DNA of 17,849 nt from Pseudomonadota bacterium. GTDB taxonomy: Bacteria; Pseudomonadota; Alphaproteobacteria; Sphingomonadales; Sphingomonadaceae. This document shows, piece by piece, positions 7,265 to 13,809 of this stretch (within the stretch, counting starts at the first letter, position 1; every line of letters starts with the position of its first letter). Made by a program: the position numbers and the translations under genes. The notes under the pieces were generated by a model, which saw only the letters and a program-made list of their open reading frames with translations, did not search any database and had not been told where the DNA came from. Location of the stretch: assembly GCA_023417515.1 (NCBI GenBank), contig JAEZFL010000019.1, positions 1 through 17,849 of the forward strand, given 5' to 3'.

Positions 7265-8424
7265 ACGTGGATCTTTCCAGTCACCCGGCGTGCGACGGCG
7301 CGCGCCTCGGCATCGATCTCCAATACCGCCTCGATCGTCGCCGGCGCGGGCGGATCGTAGGCGGCCATGACGTCCCCTACAATTGCGGCGATATCAAGGA
7401 AGCCGACCGACCGCGCAAGATAGGATGCGACGGCTACCTCATTGGCTGCGTTGAGAATCGCCGGCTTGGCCCCACCGTCTGCCAAAGCCTGCTTCGCAAG
7501 CGCCAGGGCGGGGAAGCGTTCGAGGTCCGGAGCCTCGAAGTCGAGCCGGGCAATCGTGGCAAGATCGAGGCCGGTGCAGGGGGTCGCCATGCGCTGCGGC
7601 CAGGCGAGCGTGTAGGCGATCGGCACCCGCATGTCGGCGGGGCCCAATTGGGCGAGCAGCGAGCCGTCGCAATATTCGACCAGGCTGTGGACGATCGACT
7701 GCGGGTGGACGACCGTCTCGAGCTGGCCGGCGCCGACCGGGAACAGATGGTAGGCCTCGATCAACTCGAGGCCCTTGTTCATCAAGGTGGCCGAATCGAC
7801 GGAGATCTTGGCGCCCATCGACCAATTGGGATGGGCGACCGCCTGCTCCGGGGTCGCGTCGCGCATCTCGTCGAGCGTCCAGTTGCGGAACGGGCCGCCG
7901 CTCGCGGTCAGGATGATTCGGCGGATCTCGGGCGCGCGCGCGCCGTGGAGGCACTGGAAGACCGCATTATGCTCGGAATCGACCGGAAGCAGGGTCGCTC
8001 CGGAGCGGCGCGCCGCCTCGGTCATCAGGGCGCCGGCGGAGACCAGGGCTTCCTTGTTGGCGAGAGCGACGATTCCGCCGCCTTCGAGCGCTCGCATCAC
8101 CGGCGCGAGGCCGGCGGTGCCGACGATCGCCGCCATCGTCCAGTCGGCCTGCGCTGCGGCGGCCTCGACGATGGAGCCGCAGCCCGCCGCCACGCCGATA
8201 TCGGTGCCGGCGAGCGCGGCCTTGAGCTCACCATAGCGCGCAGGATCGCCGATCACCGCGCGCTCCGGCCGGAACTTGCGGGCGAGCTCGGCGAGGCCGG
8301 CGACGTCGCTGTTGGCGGTGAGCGCGACGATGTCGAAGGCGCCCTCCCCTTCACGCTCGACCAGATCGAGGGTCGAGCGGCCGACCGATCCGGTCGCGCC
8401 CAATATGGTGATCCGCCTCGCCAT
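7261..8424 (-). CDS. dxr: 1-deoxy-D-xylulose-5-phosphate reductoisomerase
   Basis: Dxr rearranges and reduces DXP to 2-C-methyl-D-erythritol 4-phosphate using NADPH, the first committed step of the MEP isoprenoid pathway, which supplies the substrates of UppS nearby. The 387-residue protein has the Rossmann motif GATGSVG (9-15), the ANKEALVSAG segment, LPVDSEHNAVFQ with metal-binding Asp/Glu, HPNWSMGAKISVDSATLMNKG, and the C-terminal AANEVAVASYL helix. The length is normal (about 390). The ATG at 8422-8424 follows the cdsA stop by four bases with no strong Shine-Dalgarno sequence, so coupling to cdsA translation is likely. The stop overlaps the rseP TTG. In E. coli dxr lies between frr and uppS; here it sits after cdsA. 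Confidence 0.96.
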   Translation of the reverse strand: MARRITILGATGSVGRSTLDLVEREGEGAFDIVALTANSDVAGLAELARKFRPERAVIGDPARYGELKAALAGTDIGVAAGCGSIVEAAAAQADWTMAAIVGTAGLAPVMRALEGGGIVALANKEALVSAGALMTEAARRSGATLLPVDSEHNAVFQCLHGARAPEIRRIILTASGGPFRNWTLDEMRDATPEQAVAHPNWSMGAKISVDSATLMNKGLELIEAYHLFPVGAGQLETVVHPQSIVHSLVEYCDGSLLAQLGPADMRVPIAYTLAWPQRMATPCTGLDLATIARLDFEAPDLERFPALALAKQALADGGAKPAILNAANEVAVASYLARSVGFLDIAAIVGDVMAAYDPPAPATIEAVLEIDAEARAVARRVTGKIHV

Positions 8425-8428
8425 AGGT

Positions 8429-9322
8429 TCAGCCGGTCCAGAGCCCCGCCATCAAGATTGCGAGGGTCGCGACGCTCACCGCCAGCAGTCCGTCGATGCG
8501 ATCGAGCACGCCGCCATGGCCCGGCAGGATGGTGCCGCTGTCCTTGACTCCGCAGCGCCGCTTGACCCAGCTCTCATAAAGGTCGCCGCCCTGAGCGATC
8601 GCTGCCATCGGAACGCCGAGCCAGGTGAACGGCGCCCCCAGCGCGAAGAAATCGGCGGCGAGCCACCCGCACAGGCCGGCGCCGACCGCGCCGCCGACCA
8701 GGCCCGCCCAGGTCTTGGCCGGGCTGATCCTCGGCGCGAGCTTGGGACCGCCGATCGACCTGCCGGCAAAATAAGCGAAGATGTCGGTCGCCCAGGTGAC
8801 GATCATCACCCAGAAGATGAGGCCGAAGCCGACCGCCCAGCTCATCACCAGCAAGGCGATGGCGGGGATCGCGACATAGACGAAGCCCCAGCCGAGAGTC
8901 GGCCGCCGGCTCGCGACTCCGAGCAGCAAGCCGGTGCCGAGCGCCGCGGCCATGGCATACCAGGTGGGCGCGAACGTCGAGCCGTCGATCGCCCACATCT
9001 CCTCGCCGCTCGCCAGGCGGATCGTGTCGATCGCGCCGGCGGGATAGAGATATTCGCTGCCGCCGAGCAGCAGCACGGCGAGCAGCGCGACGGCGAGCCA
9101 GGTCCACGGCCAGGCGACCCGGTGCATGTCGGCCCATTCGGCCAGCGTGATCGCGGCGGCGATGGTGACGAGGATCCGCAGCGGCCAGCCGCCGAACCAG
9201 ATCGCGACGCTCGCCACCGCGATCATCACCACCCCCATGACGAAACGGGTCGGCAGGTCGGGCACGTGGCCGGGTGTTCCGGCGAGCGGCGGAGCGCTCG
9301 GCTCGGGCGCGCGCTCGCTCAC
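8429..9322 (-). CDS. cdsA: Phosphatidate cytidylyltransferase CdsA
   Basis: CdsA activates phosphatidic acid with CTP to CDP-diacylglycerol, the precursor of all phospholipids and the substrate of PssA encoded further right. The 297-residue protein is mostly transmembrane helices after a polar, Pro-rich N-terminus of about 25 residues. The C-terminal family signature is clear at about 251-278: SWVKRR, then VKDSGTILPGHGGVLDRIDG. I chose the GTG at 9320-9322 because it overlaps the uppS stop (GTGA) and gives a normal length; the open frame upstream is only a shadow of uppS. It is followed four bases later by dxr. Confidence 0.94.
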   Translation of the reverse strand: MSERAPEPSAPPLAGTPGHVPDLPTRFVMGVVMIAVASVAIWFGGWPLRILVTIAAAITLAEWADMHRVAWPWTWLAVALLAVLLLGGSEYLYPAGAIDTIRLASGEEMWAIDGSTFAPTWYAMAAALGTGLLLGVASRRPTLGWGFVYVAIPAIALLVMSWAVGFGLIFWVMIVTWATDIFAYFAGRSIGGPKLAPRISPAKTWAGLVGGAVGAGLCGWLAADFFALGAPFTWLGVPMAAIAQGGDLYESWVKRRCGVKDSGTILPGHGGVLDRIDGLLAVSVATLAILMAGLWTG

Positions 9323-10095
9323 AGTCCACCATAGCGGCGATCGCGGCGCGCATATTCGGCGAGCGCGGCGCTCATCTGGTCGGGACCGAAGTCCGGCCAC
9401 AAGGTGTCGGCGAAGATCAGCTCGGCATAAGCCGCCTGCCACAACAGGAAATTGGACAGGCGATATTCGCCGGAGGTGCGGATGAGCAGATCGAGCGGCG
9501 GCAGGCCGCTGGTGTCGAGCGCCGAATCGACCATCGCCTCGTCGATCGCCTCGGGCGCGAGCTCGCCGGCGGCGATGCGCGAGCCCAAAGTCCGCATCGC
9601 CCGCACCAGCTCGCCGCGCGCGCCGTAATTGAGCGCGACGGCGACGGTCATGCGGTCATTGTCCCTGGTTCGCTCGACCGCCTTGTCGACCATCCTGGCG
9701 ACGTCGGGCGCGAAGGCGCGGTGGTCGCCGAGCACGCGCAGCCGCACGCCTTCCTTGTGGAAGCCGTCCAGCTCCTTCTGGATATAGAAGCGCAGAAGCC
9801 CGGTGAGATCGTTGATCTCCTCCTCCGGCCGGCGCCAATTCTCCGAGGAGAAAGCATAGAGCGTCAGGCACTCGACCCCGGCCTCGCCGGCGGCGCGCAC
9901 CGCTCGGCGGGCAGCCTCGGCGCCCTGCTTGTGACCGGCGCTGCGCGGCAGCCCGCGCGCCTTCGCCCAGCGGCCGTTGCCGTCCATGATGATGGCGACA
10001 TGGCGCGGCACGTGCGGATCTCGCGGCCCGGCTGAGTCCGGCCGCGGCGTTCCTGCCGTCGCTTGCGGGGCGGCTGGAGCCGGGCGGACGGTCAC
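9319..10095 (-). CDS. uppS: Isoprenyl transferase / undecaprenyl diphosphate synthase
   Basis: UppS is a cis-prenyltransferase that condenses isopentenyl diphosphate onto farnesyl diphosphate to make the C55 carrier for peptidoglycan and surface polysaccharides. The product is 258 residues if it starts at the GTG 10093-10095, which overlaps the frr stop as GTGA. Motifs are HVAIIMDGNGRW with catalytic Asp38, YAFSSENW, NYGARGEL, and DLLIRTSGEYRLSNFLLWQ followed by AELIF. The first 28 residues are Pro/Ala-rich and weakly conserved; an internal GTG (codon 29) would give a 230-residue form, so the start is less certain than the function. The stop overlaps the cdsA start. Confidence 0.93.
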   Translation of the reverse strand: MTVRPAPAAPQATAGTPRPDSAGPRDPHVPRHVAIIMDGNGRWAKARGLPRSAGHKQGAEAARRAVRAAGEAGVECLTLYAFSSENWRRPEEEINDLTGLLRFYIQKELDGFHKEGVRLRVLGDHRAFAPDVARMVDKAVERTRDNDRMTVAVALNYGARGELVRAMRTLGSRIAAGELAPEAIDEAMVDSALDTSGLPPLDLLIRTSGEYRLSNFLLWQAAYAELIFADTLWPDFGPDQMSAALAEYARRDRRYGGL

Positions 10096-10649
10096 TGCTG
10101 GAGGATTTCTTTCTCTTTGGCGGCGACGACCTGGTCGATCTCCTTGACCGCCTCGTCGGTCAGCTTCTGGACCTCGGCGTCGAGACGCTTGTGGTCGTCC
10201 TCGCTGATTTCCTTCTTCTTCTCGTCGGTCTTGAGATTGTCCATGCCGTCGCGGCGGACGTTGCGCACCGCGATCTTGGCCTTCTCGGCATATTGGTGGG
10301 CAAGCTTGGCGAGCTCCTTGCGGCGCTCTTCGGTCAGATCGGGGATCGGCAGTCGGATATTCTGGCCGTCGGTGATCGGGTTTATCCCGAGGCCGGCATT
10401 GCGGATCGCCTTCTCGACCGGGGTCACGTTCGAGCGGTCCCACACCTGAACCGACAGCATGCGCGGCTCGGGCGCGGACACGGTCGCGACCTGGTTGAGC
10501 GGCATGTTGGAGCCGTAAACCTCGACCTGGATCGGATCGAGCAGGGTGGTGGAGGCGCGGCCGGTGCGCAGTCCCCCAAGGTCGTGCTTCAGCGCCTCGA
10601 CGGCGCCGTGCATGCGGCGCTGAATGTCGTCCTTGTCATAGGCCGGCAT
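10092..10649 (-). CDS. frr: Ribosome recycling factor
   Basis: Frr works with EF-G to split post-termination ribosomes. The product is 185 residues, the same length as the E. coli protein. Recognisable segments are MHGAVEALKHDLGGLRTGRAS near the start, PEPRMLSVQVWDRSNVTPVE in the middle, and LTEERRKELAKLAHQYAEKAK in the long C-terminal helices. I chose the ATG at 10647-10649 because it is preceded by a strong Shine-Dalgarno sequence, and an ATG five codons further upstream would place that site inside the gene. The 5' end lies within the end of pyrH (14-base overlap), so the frr ribosome-binding site sits inside pyrH coding sequence. The stop overlaps the uppS GTG. Confidence 0.96.
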   Translation of the reverse strand: MPAYDKDDIQRRMHGAVEALKHDLGGLRTGRASTTLLDPIQVEVYGSNMPLNQVATVSAPEPRMLSVQVWDRSNVTPVEKAIRNAGLGINPITDGQNIRLPIPDLTEERRKELAKLAHQYAEKAKIAVRNVRRDGMDNLKTDEKKKEISEDDHKRLDAEVQKLTDEAVKEIDQVVAAKEKEILQQ

Positions 10650-11385
10650 CTTGTCCTCCCTCATTCGTGTCGTTCTGGACGATCGTCGCGACCCCGGCAC
10701 CGTCGAGTACTCGGGCAAGATTGCCCCGCTCGCGGATGTTGAAGACGACGATCGGAATATTGTTGTCTCGGCACAGGGCCACCGCGCTGGCGTCCATCAC
10801 CTTCAGATCCTCGCTGAGAACCTTGTTGTAAGTTACTGTGTCATAGCGCTTGGCGCCCGCCACCTTCTTGGGATCGGCGCTGTAGATGCCGTCGACGCTG
10901 GTGCCCTTGAACAGGGCGTCGCAATTCATCTCGGCGGCGCGAAGGGCGGCGGCGGTGTCGGTGGTGAAATAGGGGTTGCCGGTGCCGGCGGCGAAGATCA
11001 CCACCCTGCCCTTCTCCATGTGCCGGACGGCACGGCGACGGATATAGGGCTCGGACACCGTCGCCATCGGGATCGCCGACTGGACCCGGGTGTCGACTCC
11101 GATCTTCTCGAGCGCATTCTGCATGGCGAGCGCGTTCATCACGGTCGCGAGCATGCCCATATAGTCGCCGGTGGCGCGGTCGAAGCCCTTGGCGGCGCCG
11201 GCAAGGCCGCGGAAGATGTTGCCGCCGCCGATGACCAGGCACAATTCGTGGCCGGCCTCCTTGGCCTGGCGGATTTCCTCGGCGAGGCGGCCGACGGTCT
11301 CGGGCTCGATTCCGAACTGCCCTTCGCCCATCAGGGCCTCGCCGGACAGCTTCAGAAGGATTCGGTTGAAGCGCGGGCGCGGCAT
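10636..11385 (-). CDS. pyrH: UMP kinase PyrH
   Basis: PyrH phosphorylates UMP to UDP, a hexameric, allosterically controlled step of pyrimidine nucleotide synthesis. The 249-residue protein belongs to the amino-acid-kinase fold: RILLKLSGEALMG at the N-terminus, LVIGGGNIFRG, the TTDTAAALRAAE segment, and KGTSVDGIYSADPKK. The length is close to E. coli PyrH (241). I chose the ATG at 11383-11385 because the conserved lysine strand begins a few residues later; the longer open frame reaches into untranslated leader. The Shine-Dalgarno is weak. A promoter-like sequence lies about 40 bases upstream, so pyrH may start its own transcript that also reads the downstream genes. Confidence 0.95.
   Translation of the reverse strand: MPRPRFNRILLKLSGEALMGEGQFGIEPETVGRLAEEIRQAKEAGHELCLVIGGGNIFRGLAGAAKGFDRATGDYMGMLATVMNALAMQNALEKIGVDTRVQSAIPMATVSEPYIRRRAVRHMEKGRVVIFAAGTGNPYFTTDTAAALRAAEMNCDALFKGTSVDGIYSADPKKVAGAKRYDTVTYNKVLSEDLKVMDASAVALCRDNNIPIVVFNIRERGNLARVLDGAGVATIVQNDTNEGGQDAGL
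10653..10659 (-). promoter_or_regulatory. Strong ribosome-binding site of frr
   Basis: On the minus strand GGGAGGAC lies a few bases before the ATG at 10649. It is the clearest Shine-Dalgarno sequence in the pyrH-fabZ run and decides the frr start in favour of MPAYDKDD. It lies inside the last codons of pyrH. Confidence 0.7.
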
Positions 11386-11420
11386 AGGGTTTTCGGGTCC
11401 GTTCGGCGTCTGCGGGCTGA

Positions 11421-11450
11421 GGTGGCGCACCTTAGTAAGGAGACGCCACC
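11421..11450 (-). promoter_or_regulatory. Dyad overlapping the pyrH promoter
   Basis: GGTGGCG (11421-11427) is the reverse complement of CGCCACC (11444-11450). Between them CCTTA-G-TAAGG (11430-11440) forms a second, nearly concentric dyad. Both cover the -10 and half of the spacer of the candidate pyrH promoter, where a repressor operator could lie. It could also fold as RNA if transcription comes through from tsf. Confidence 0.4.
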
Positions 11451-11457
11451 CTGCCAA
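11429..11457 (-). promoter_or_regulatory. Probable promoter of pyrH
   Basis: On the minus strand TTGGCA (11452-11457) and TAAGGT (11429-11434) are 17 bases apart, putting a start near 11422 and a leader of about 37 bases. The -10 region reads ACTAAGGTGCGCC, closely matching ACTAAGTGCGC at the same place before rpsB. The similarity supports a shared lineage promoter type, but neither -10 is close to TATAAT. Confidence 0.5.
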
Positions 11458-11464
11458 GCATCTT

Positions 11465-11487
11465 GCCCCCGCCGGCTCGGCGGGGGC
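11465..11487 (-). terminator. Probable terminator hairpin after tsf
   Basis: GCCCCCGCCG (11465-11474) and CGGCGGGGGC (11478-11487) form a perfect 10-bp stem with a 3-base loop, starting nine bases after the tsf stop. This is the position expected for the end of the rpsB-tsf transcript. The sequence that follows on the minus strand (AAGATGCTTGG) is only mildly T-containing, so termination may be partial. The stem shares a 13-mer with the hairpin inside fabZ. Confidence 0.55.
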
Positions 11488-11496
11488 GCCAGTCTT

Positions 11497-12444
11497 TCAG
11501 GCGACCGGCTCGGCCTTCTGGCCGACGCCGGAAGCGGCGGCGACCTCGGCCGCGAAGTCGCTCTCCTGCTTCTCGATGCCTTCGCCGATCTGGAAGCGGA
11601 CATAGGCGTTGAGAGCGATCGGGCTGCCCAACTCCTTCGCCTTGGCGGCGATGACGTCCTCGACCTTGGTCTTGTTGTCCATCACGAAGAGCTGCGACAG
11701 GAGCGCATTCTCCTTGCGGAACTTGGCGATTCCGCCCTCGACCATCTTGGCGACGATGTCGGCGGGCTTGCCGGACTCGTTGGCCTTCTCGGTGGCAATG
11801 GCGCGCTCGCGCTCGACCATCGCCGGGTCGAGATCCTCGCCGCGCAGCGCCAGCGGGCTGGCCGCGGCGATGTGCATCGCGAGCTGCTTGCCGAGCGTCT
11901 CGAGCTCCGCCTCGTCGGCATTGCTCTCGAGAGCGACGAGAACGCCGATCTTGCCGAGGCCCGGGGCGGCGGCATTGTGGACGTAGGACACGACCCGGCC
12001 TTCGCCGACCTGGAGGACGGCGGCGCGGCGCAGCGACTGGTTCTCGCCGATCGTCGCGACGTTGCTGGTCAGCTTGTCCTGCACCGTTCCGCCACCGGGA
12101 TAATCGGCGGCGAGGAGGCTCTCGACGGTGCCGGCGCCCTGCAGCGCGAGGCTTGCGACGGTCCGGACGAAATCCTGGAACTGGTCGTTCTTGGCGACGA
12201 AGTCGGTTTCCGAATTGACCTCGACGACGGCGCCGCGATTGCCCTCGACGGCGACCCCGATCAGGCCCTCGGCGGCCACTCGGCCGGACTTCTTGGCGGC
12301 GGCGGCAAGGCCCTTGGCGCGCAGCCAGTCGACCGCGGCCTCCATGTCGCCATTGGTCTCGGCCAGAGCCTTCTTGCAGTCCATCATGCCCGCGCCGGTG
12401 CGCTCGCGCAGCTCCTTGACGGTCGCGGCGGTCACTTCAGCCAT
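11497..12444 (-). CDS. tsf: Translation elongation factor Ts
   Basis: EF-Ts releases GDP from EF-Tu. The 315-residue product has the N-terminal UBA-like domain (ELRERTGAGMMDCKKAL, residues about 11-27), the EF-Tu-contacting TDFVAKN motif, two core subdomains and a C-terminal module ending KQESDFAAEVAAASG. The length is normal for the long, proteobacterial type. The ATG at 12442-12444 is preceded by AAGGAT at good spacing. It follows rpsB on the same strand with 127 bases between, a gap filled by two palindromic repeats; the shared operon with rpsB is near-universal. A strong hairpin follows its stop. Confidence 0.97.
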   Translation of the reverse strand: MAEVTAATVKELRERTGAGMMDCKKALAETNGDMEAAVDWLRAKGLAAAAKKSGRVAAEGLIGVAVEGNRGAVVEVNSETDFVAKNDQFQDFVRTVASLALQGAGTVESLLAADYPGGGTVQDKLTSNVATIGENQSLRRAAVLQVGEGRVVSYVHNAAAPGLGKIGVLVALESNADEAELETLGKQLAMHIAAASPLALRGEDLDPAMVERERAIATEKANESGKPADIVAKMVEGGIAKFRKENALLSQLFVMDNKTKVEDVIAAKAKELGSPIALNAYVRFQIGEGIEKQESDFAAEVAAASGVGQKAEPVA

Positions 12445-12463
12445 GTCTCATATCCTTCTAGCT

Positions 12464-12497
12464 CCCCTCCCGCTTGCGGGAGGGGCTGGGGGTGGGG
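12464..12497 (+). repeat. REP-like palindromic unit, left copy
   Basis: CCCCTCCCGC (12464-12473) and GCGGGAGGGG (12476-12485) form a perfect 10-bp inverted repeat around TT, followed by a G-rich tail GGGGGTGGGG (12488-12497). A second copy lies in opposite orientation 30 bases to the right. It fills the rpsB-tsf gap. A dispersed extragenic palindrome is the best explanation; copies elsewhere cannot be tested here. Confidence 0.65.
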
Positions 12498-12527
12498 TGT
12501 CAGGAGTGGCGCGAACTCGCAGCTCAG

Positions 12528-12563
12528 CCCCACCCCTCGATCCCCTCCCGCAAGCGGGAGGGG
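12528..12563 (-). repeat. REP-like palindromic unit, right copy (inverted)
   Basis: CCCCTCCCGC (12542-12551) and GCGGGAGGGG (12554-12563) form the same 10-bp palindrome around AA; read on the minus strand it has the TT centre of the left unit and the same G-rich tail (AGGGGTGGGG, 12528-12537). The two units are thus an inverted pair, as in bacterial BIME-type arrays. It begins eight bases after the rpsB stop, so in RNA it could protect the rpsB 3' end or attenuate tsf expression. There is no T-run. Confidence 0.65.
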
Positions 12564-12571
12564 AAGGAAAA

Positions 12572-13330
12572 TCAGGCCTCGGCGAGCGCGGCCTCGGCCG
12601 GCGGCTCGTCCATCGCGCCGATGTCCTGGCCGCGAGCGGCGGCGCCGCCCTGCTTGCCGGCGAGGACCGCGTCGGCGACCGCATCGGTGTAGAGGCGGAT
12701 GGCGCGGCTGGCATCGTCATTGCCCGGAACCGGGAAGGCGATGCCGTTCGGCGACACGTTGGTGTCGAGGATGGCGACGACCGGGATGCCGAGCACGTTG
12801 GCTTCCTTGATCGCCAGCTCTTCCTTGTTGGCGTCAATCACGAAGATGACGTCGGGAAGGCCGCCCATGTCGCGGATTCCGCCGAGCGACAGCTCGAGCT
12901 TGTCGCGCTCGCGGGTCAACTGGAGGACCTCCTTCTTGGTCAGGCCCGCGGTGTCGCCGGCGAGCTGCTCCTCGAGCGCCTTGAAGCGCTTGATCGAGCC
13001 CGAGATGGTCTTCCAGTTGGTCAGCATGCCGCCGAGCCAGCGATGGTTGACATAATGCTGGCCGCAGCGGCGGGCCGCCTCGGCGATCGGGTCCTGCGCC
13101 TGGCGCTTGGTGCCGACGAACAGCACCTTGCCGCCGGCCGCGACCGACTGGCGGACGAAGTCGAGGGCGCGGGCGAACAGGCCGACGGTCTGCGACAGGT
13201 CGATGATGTGGACGCCGTTGCGATCGCCGAAGATGTAGGGCTTCATCTTCGGGTTCCAGCGGTGGGTCTGGTGGCCGAAATGCGCTCCGGCCTCGAGCAA
13301 TTGCTGCATCGTGACGTCGGTGGACGCCAT
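12572..13330 (-). CDS. rpsB: 30S ribosomal protein S2
   Basis: S2 binds late to the small subunit and is needed to recruit S1. The 252-residue product has the family start TMQQLLEAGAHFGHQTHRWN, then MKPYIFGDRNGVHIIDL, RWLGGMLTNWKTI, DVIFVIDANKEELAIKEA and GIPVVAILDTN, and a polar C-terminal tail rich in Ala and Glu. The ATG at 13328-13330 has a strong Shine-Dalgarno (AAGGAG) five to ten bases upstream; longer readings run into the structured leader. It is first in the minus-strand run, with a promoter and folded leader upstream. E. coli S2 represses its own operon through the rpsB leader, and the leader here could play the same part. Confidence 0.97.
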   Translation of the reverse strand: MASTDVTMQQLLEAGAHFGHQTHRWNPKMKPYIFGDRNGVHIIDLSQTVGLFARALDFVRQSVAAGGKVLFVGTKRQAQDPIAEAARRCGQHYVNHRWLGGMLTNWKTISGSIKRFKALEEQLAGDTAGLTKKEVLQLTRERDKLELSLGGIRDMGGLPDVIFVIDANKEELAIKEANVLGIPVVAILDTNVSPNGIAFPVPGNDDASRAIRLYTDAVADAVLAGKQGGAAARGQDIGAMDEPPAEAALAEA

Positions 13331-13337
13331 AGGGTAT

Positions 13338-13345
13338 CTCCTTCC
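13338..13345 (-). promoter_or_regulatory. Ribosome-binding site of rpsB
   Basis: On the minus strand GGAAGGAG lies directly upstream of ATACCCT and the ATG at 13330. It is the strongest match to the anti-Shine-Dalgarno near this gene and fixes the start. It lies just 3' of the leader hairpin, so folding or S2 binding there could reach it. Confidence 0.65.
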
Positions 13346-13356
13346 GGTTCTGCCTC

Positions 13357-13409
13357 TGCGGAGCCTGTCACCCTGGACGTATCCAGGGCACCGGTATGGT
13401 GGCTCCGCA
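13357..13409 (-). ncRNA. Nested hairpin in the rpsB 5' leader (candidate autoregulatory RNA)
   Basis: On the transcribed strand TGCGGAGCC (13409-13401) pairs perfectly over 9 bp with GGCTCCGCA (13365-13357). Inside is a second perfect stem, CCCTGGA (13388-13382) with TCCAGGG (13377-13371), closed by a TACG tetraloop. The two stems are separated by an asymmetric internal loop of 12 and 5 bases. The element lies just after the predicted transcription start and ends about 11 bases before the Shine-Dalgarno. No T-run follows, so it is not a terminator. In E. coli S2 regulates rpsB-tsf through its leader; that this element does so is inference. Confidence 0.55.
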
Positions 13410-13424
13410 TGTGGGATGGGCGCG

Positions 13425-13453
13425 CACTTAGTCGCACCGCCCGCGAAAATCAA
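13425..13453 (-). promoter_or_regulatory. Probable promoter of rpsB-tsf
   Basis: On the minus strand TTGATT (13448-13453) and TAAGTG (13425-13430) are 17 bases apart. A start near 13418 would give a leader of about 88 bases whose first structural element is the nested hairpin. The ACTAAGTGCGC context resembles that before pyrH. The -10 is a poor match to the general consensus, so the call rests on position, spacing and this similarity. Confidence 0.5.
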
Positions 13454-13572
13454 CGCCTTGATCGCGCCACGGGACGCGCTGGTCGCAGCCGCTTCGCGCG
13501 AGCCCGTTAACCATGATGGATCAAAGGCTCTCGGCAAGTGTTTCAGGCTGTGGACAAATTCGGGGATAGGCT

Positions 13573-13809
13573 GTGGTTCATCTGTTGGCGATCCTGTTCT
13601 TCGCGGCCGTTCTCGGCGCATGCGTGGCGTCGCTCTGGGCGACCATCGACGAGAACAAGGCCCTGATCCTCGCCAACCTGCCCTGGCAGCCGCGCGCAAC
13701 CGCGCCGACCGTGCTCGCAATCCGCCGGGTCAGCTACTGCGCGACGCCCTCGAGCAGCTCCGAGACGCCGGTCCTGGCGAGGATCGTCTCGCCCGCGATG
13801 GTGCGCTGA
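13573..13809 (+). CDS. Small hypothetical membrane protein, divergent from rpsB
   Basis: I do not recognise a named family with certainty. The 78-residue product starts at a GTG with GGGGATAGG just upstream. It has one strongly hydrophobic N-terminal helix (about residues 3-24), then a short polar segment and a basic, Ser/Pro-rich tail, as in small inner-membrane proteins. Codons keep the GC-rich third positions of the neighbouring genes. The last 76 bases overlap the 3' end of the convergent psd on the other strand, so the C-terminus may be a run-on after loss of an earlier stop. It could be a spurious frame, but the clean membrane helix and its position in an otherwise unexplained gap argue for a real gene. 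Confidence 0.5.
   Translation: MVHLLAILFFAAVLGACVASLWATIDENKALILANLPWQPRATAPTVLAIRRVSYCATPSSSSETPVLARIVSPAMVR

Noticed and set aside
10651..12810. A 719-codon plus-strand frame across pyrH, tsf and the repeat pair
   Set aside because: It crosses several well-recognised minus-strand genes and the intergenic palindromes, and has no domain of its own.
13549..13580. Replication origin based on DnaA-like boxes
   Set aside because: Only one near-match and partial copies, no AT-rich unwinding element and no origin-associated genes nearby; kept only as a low-level observation.
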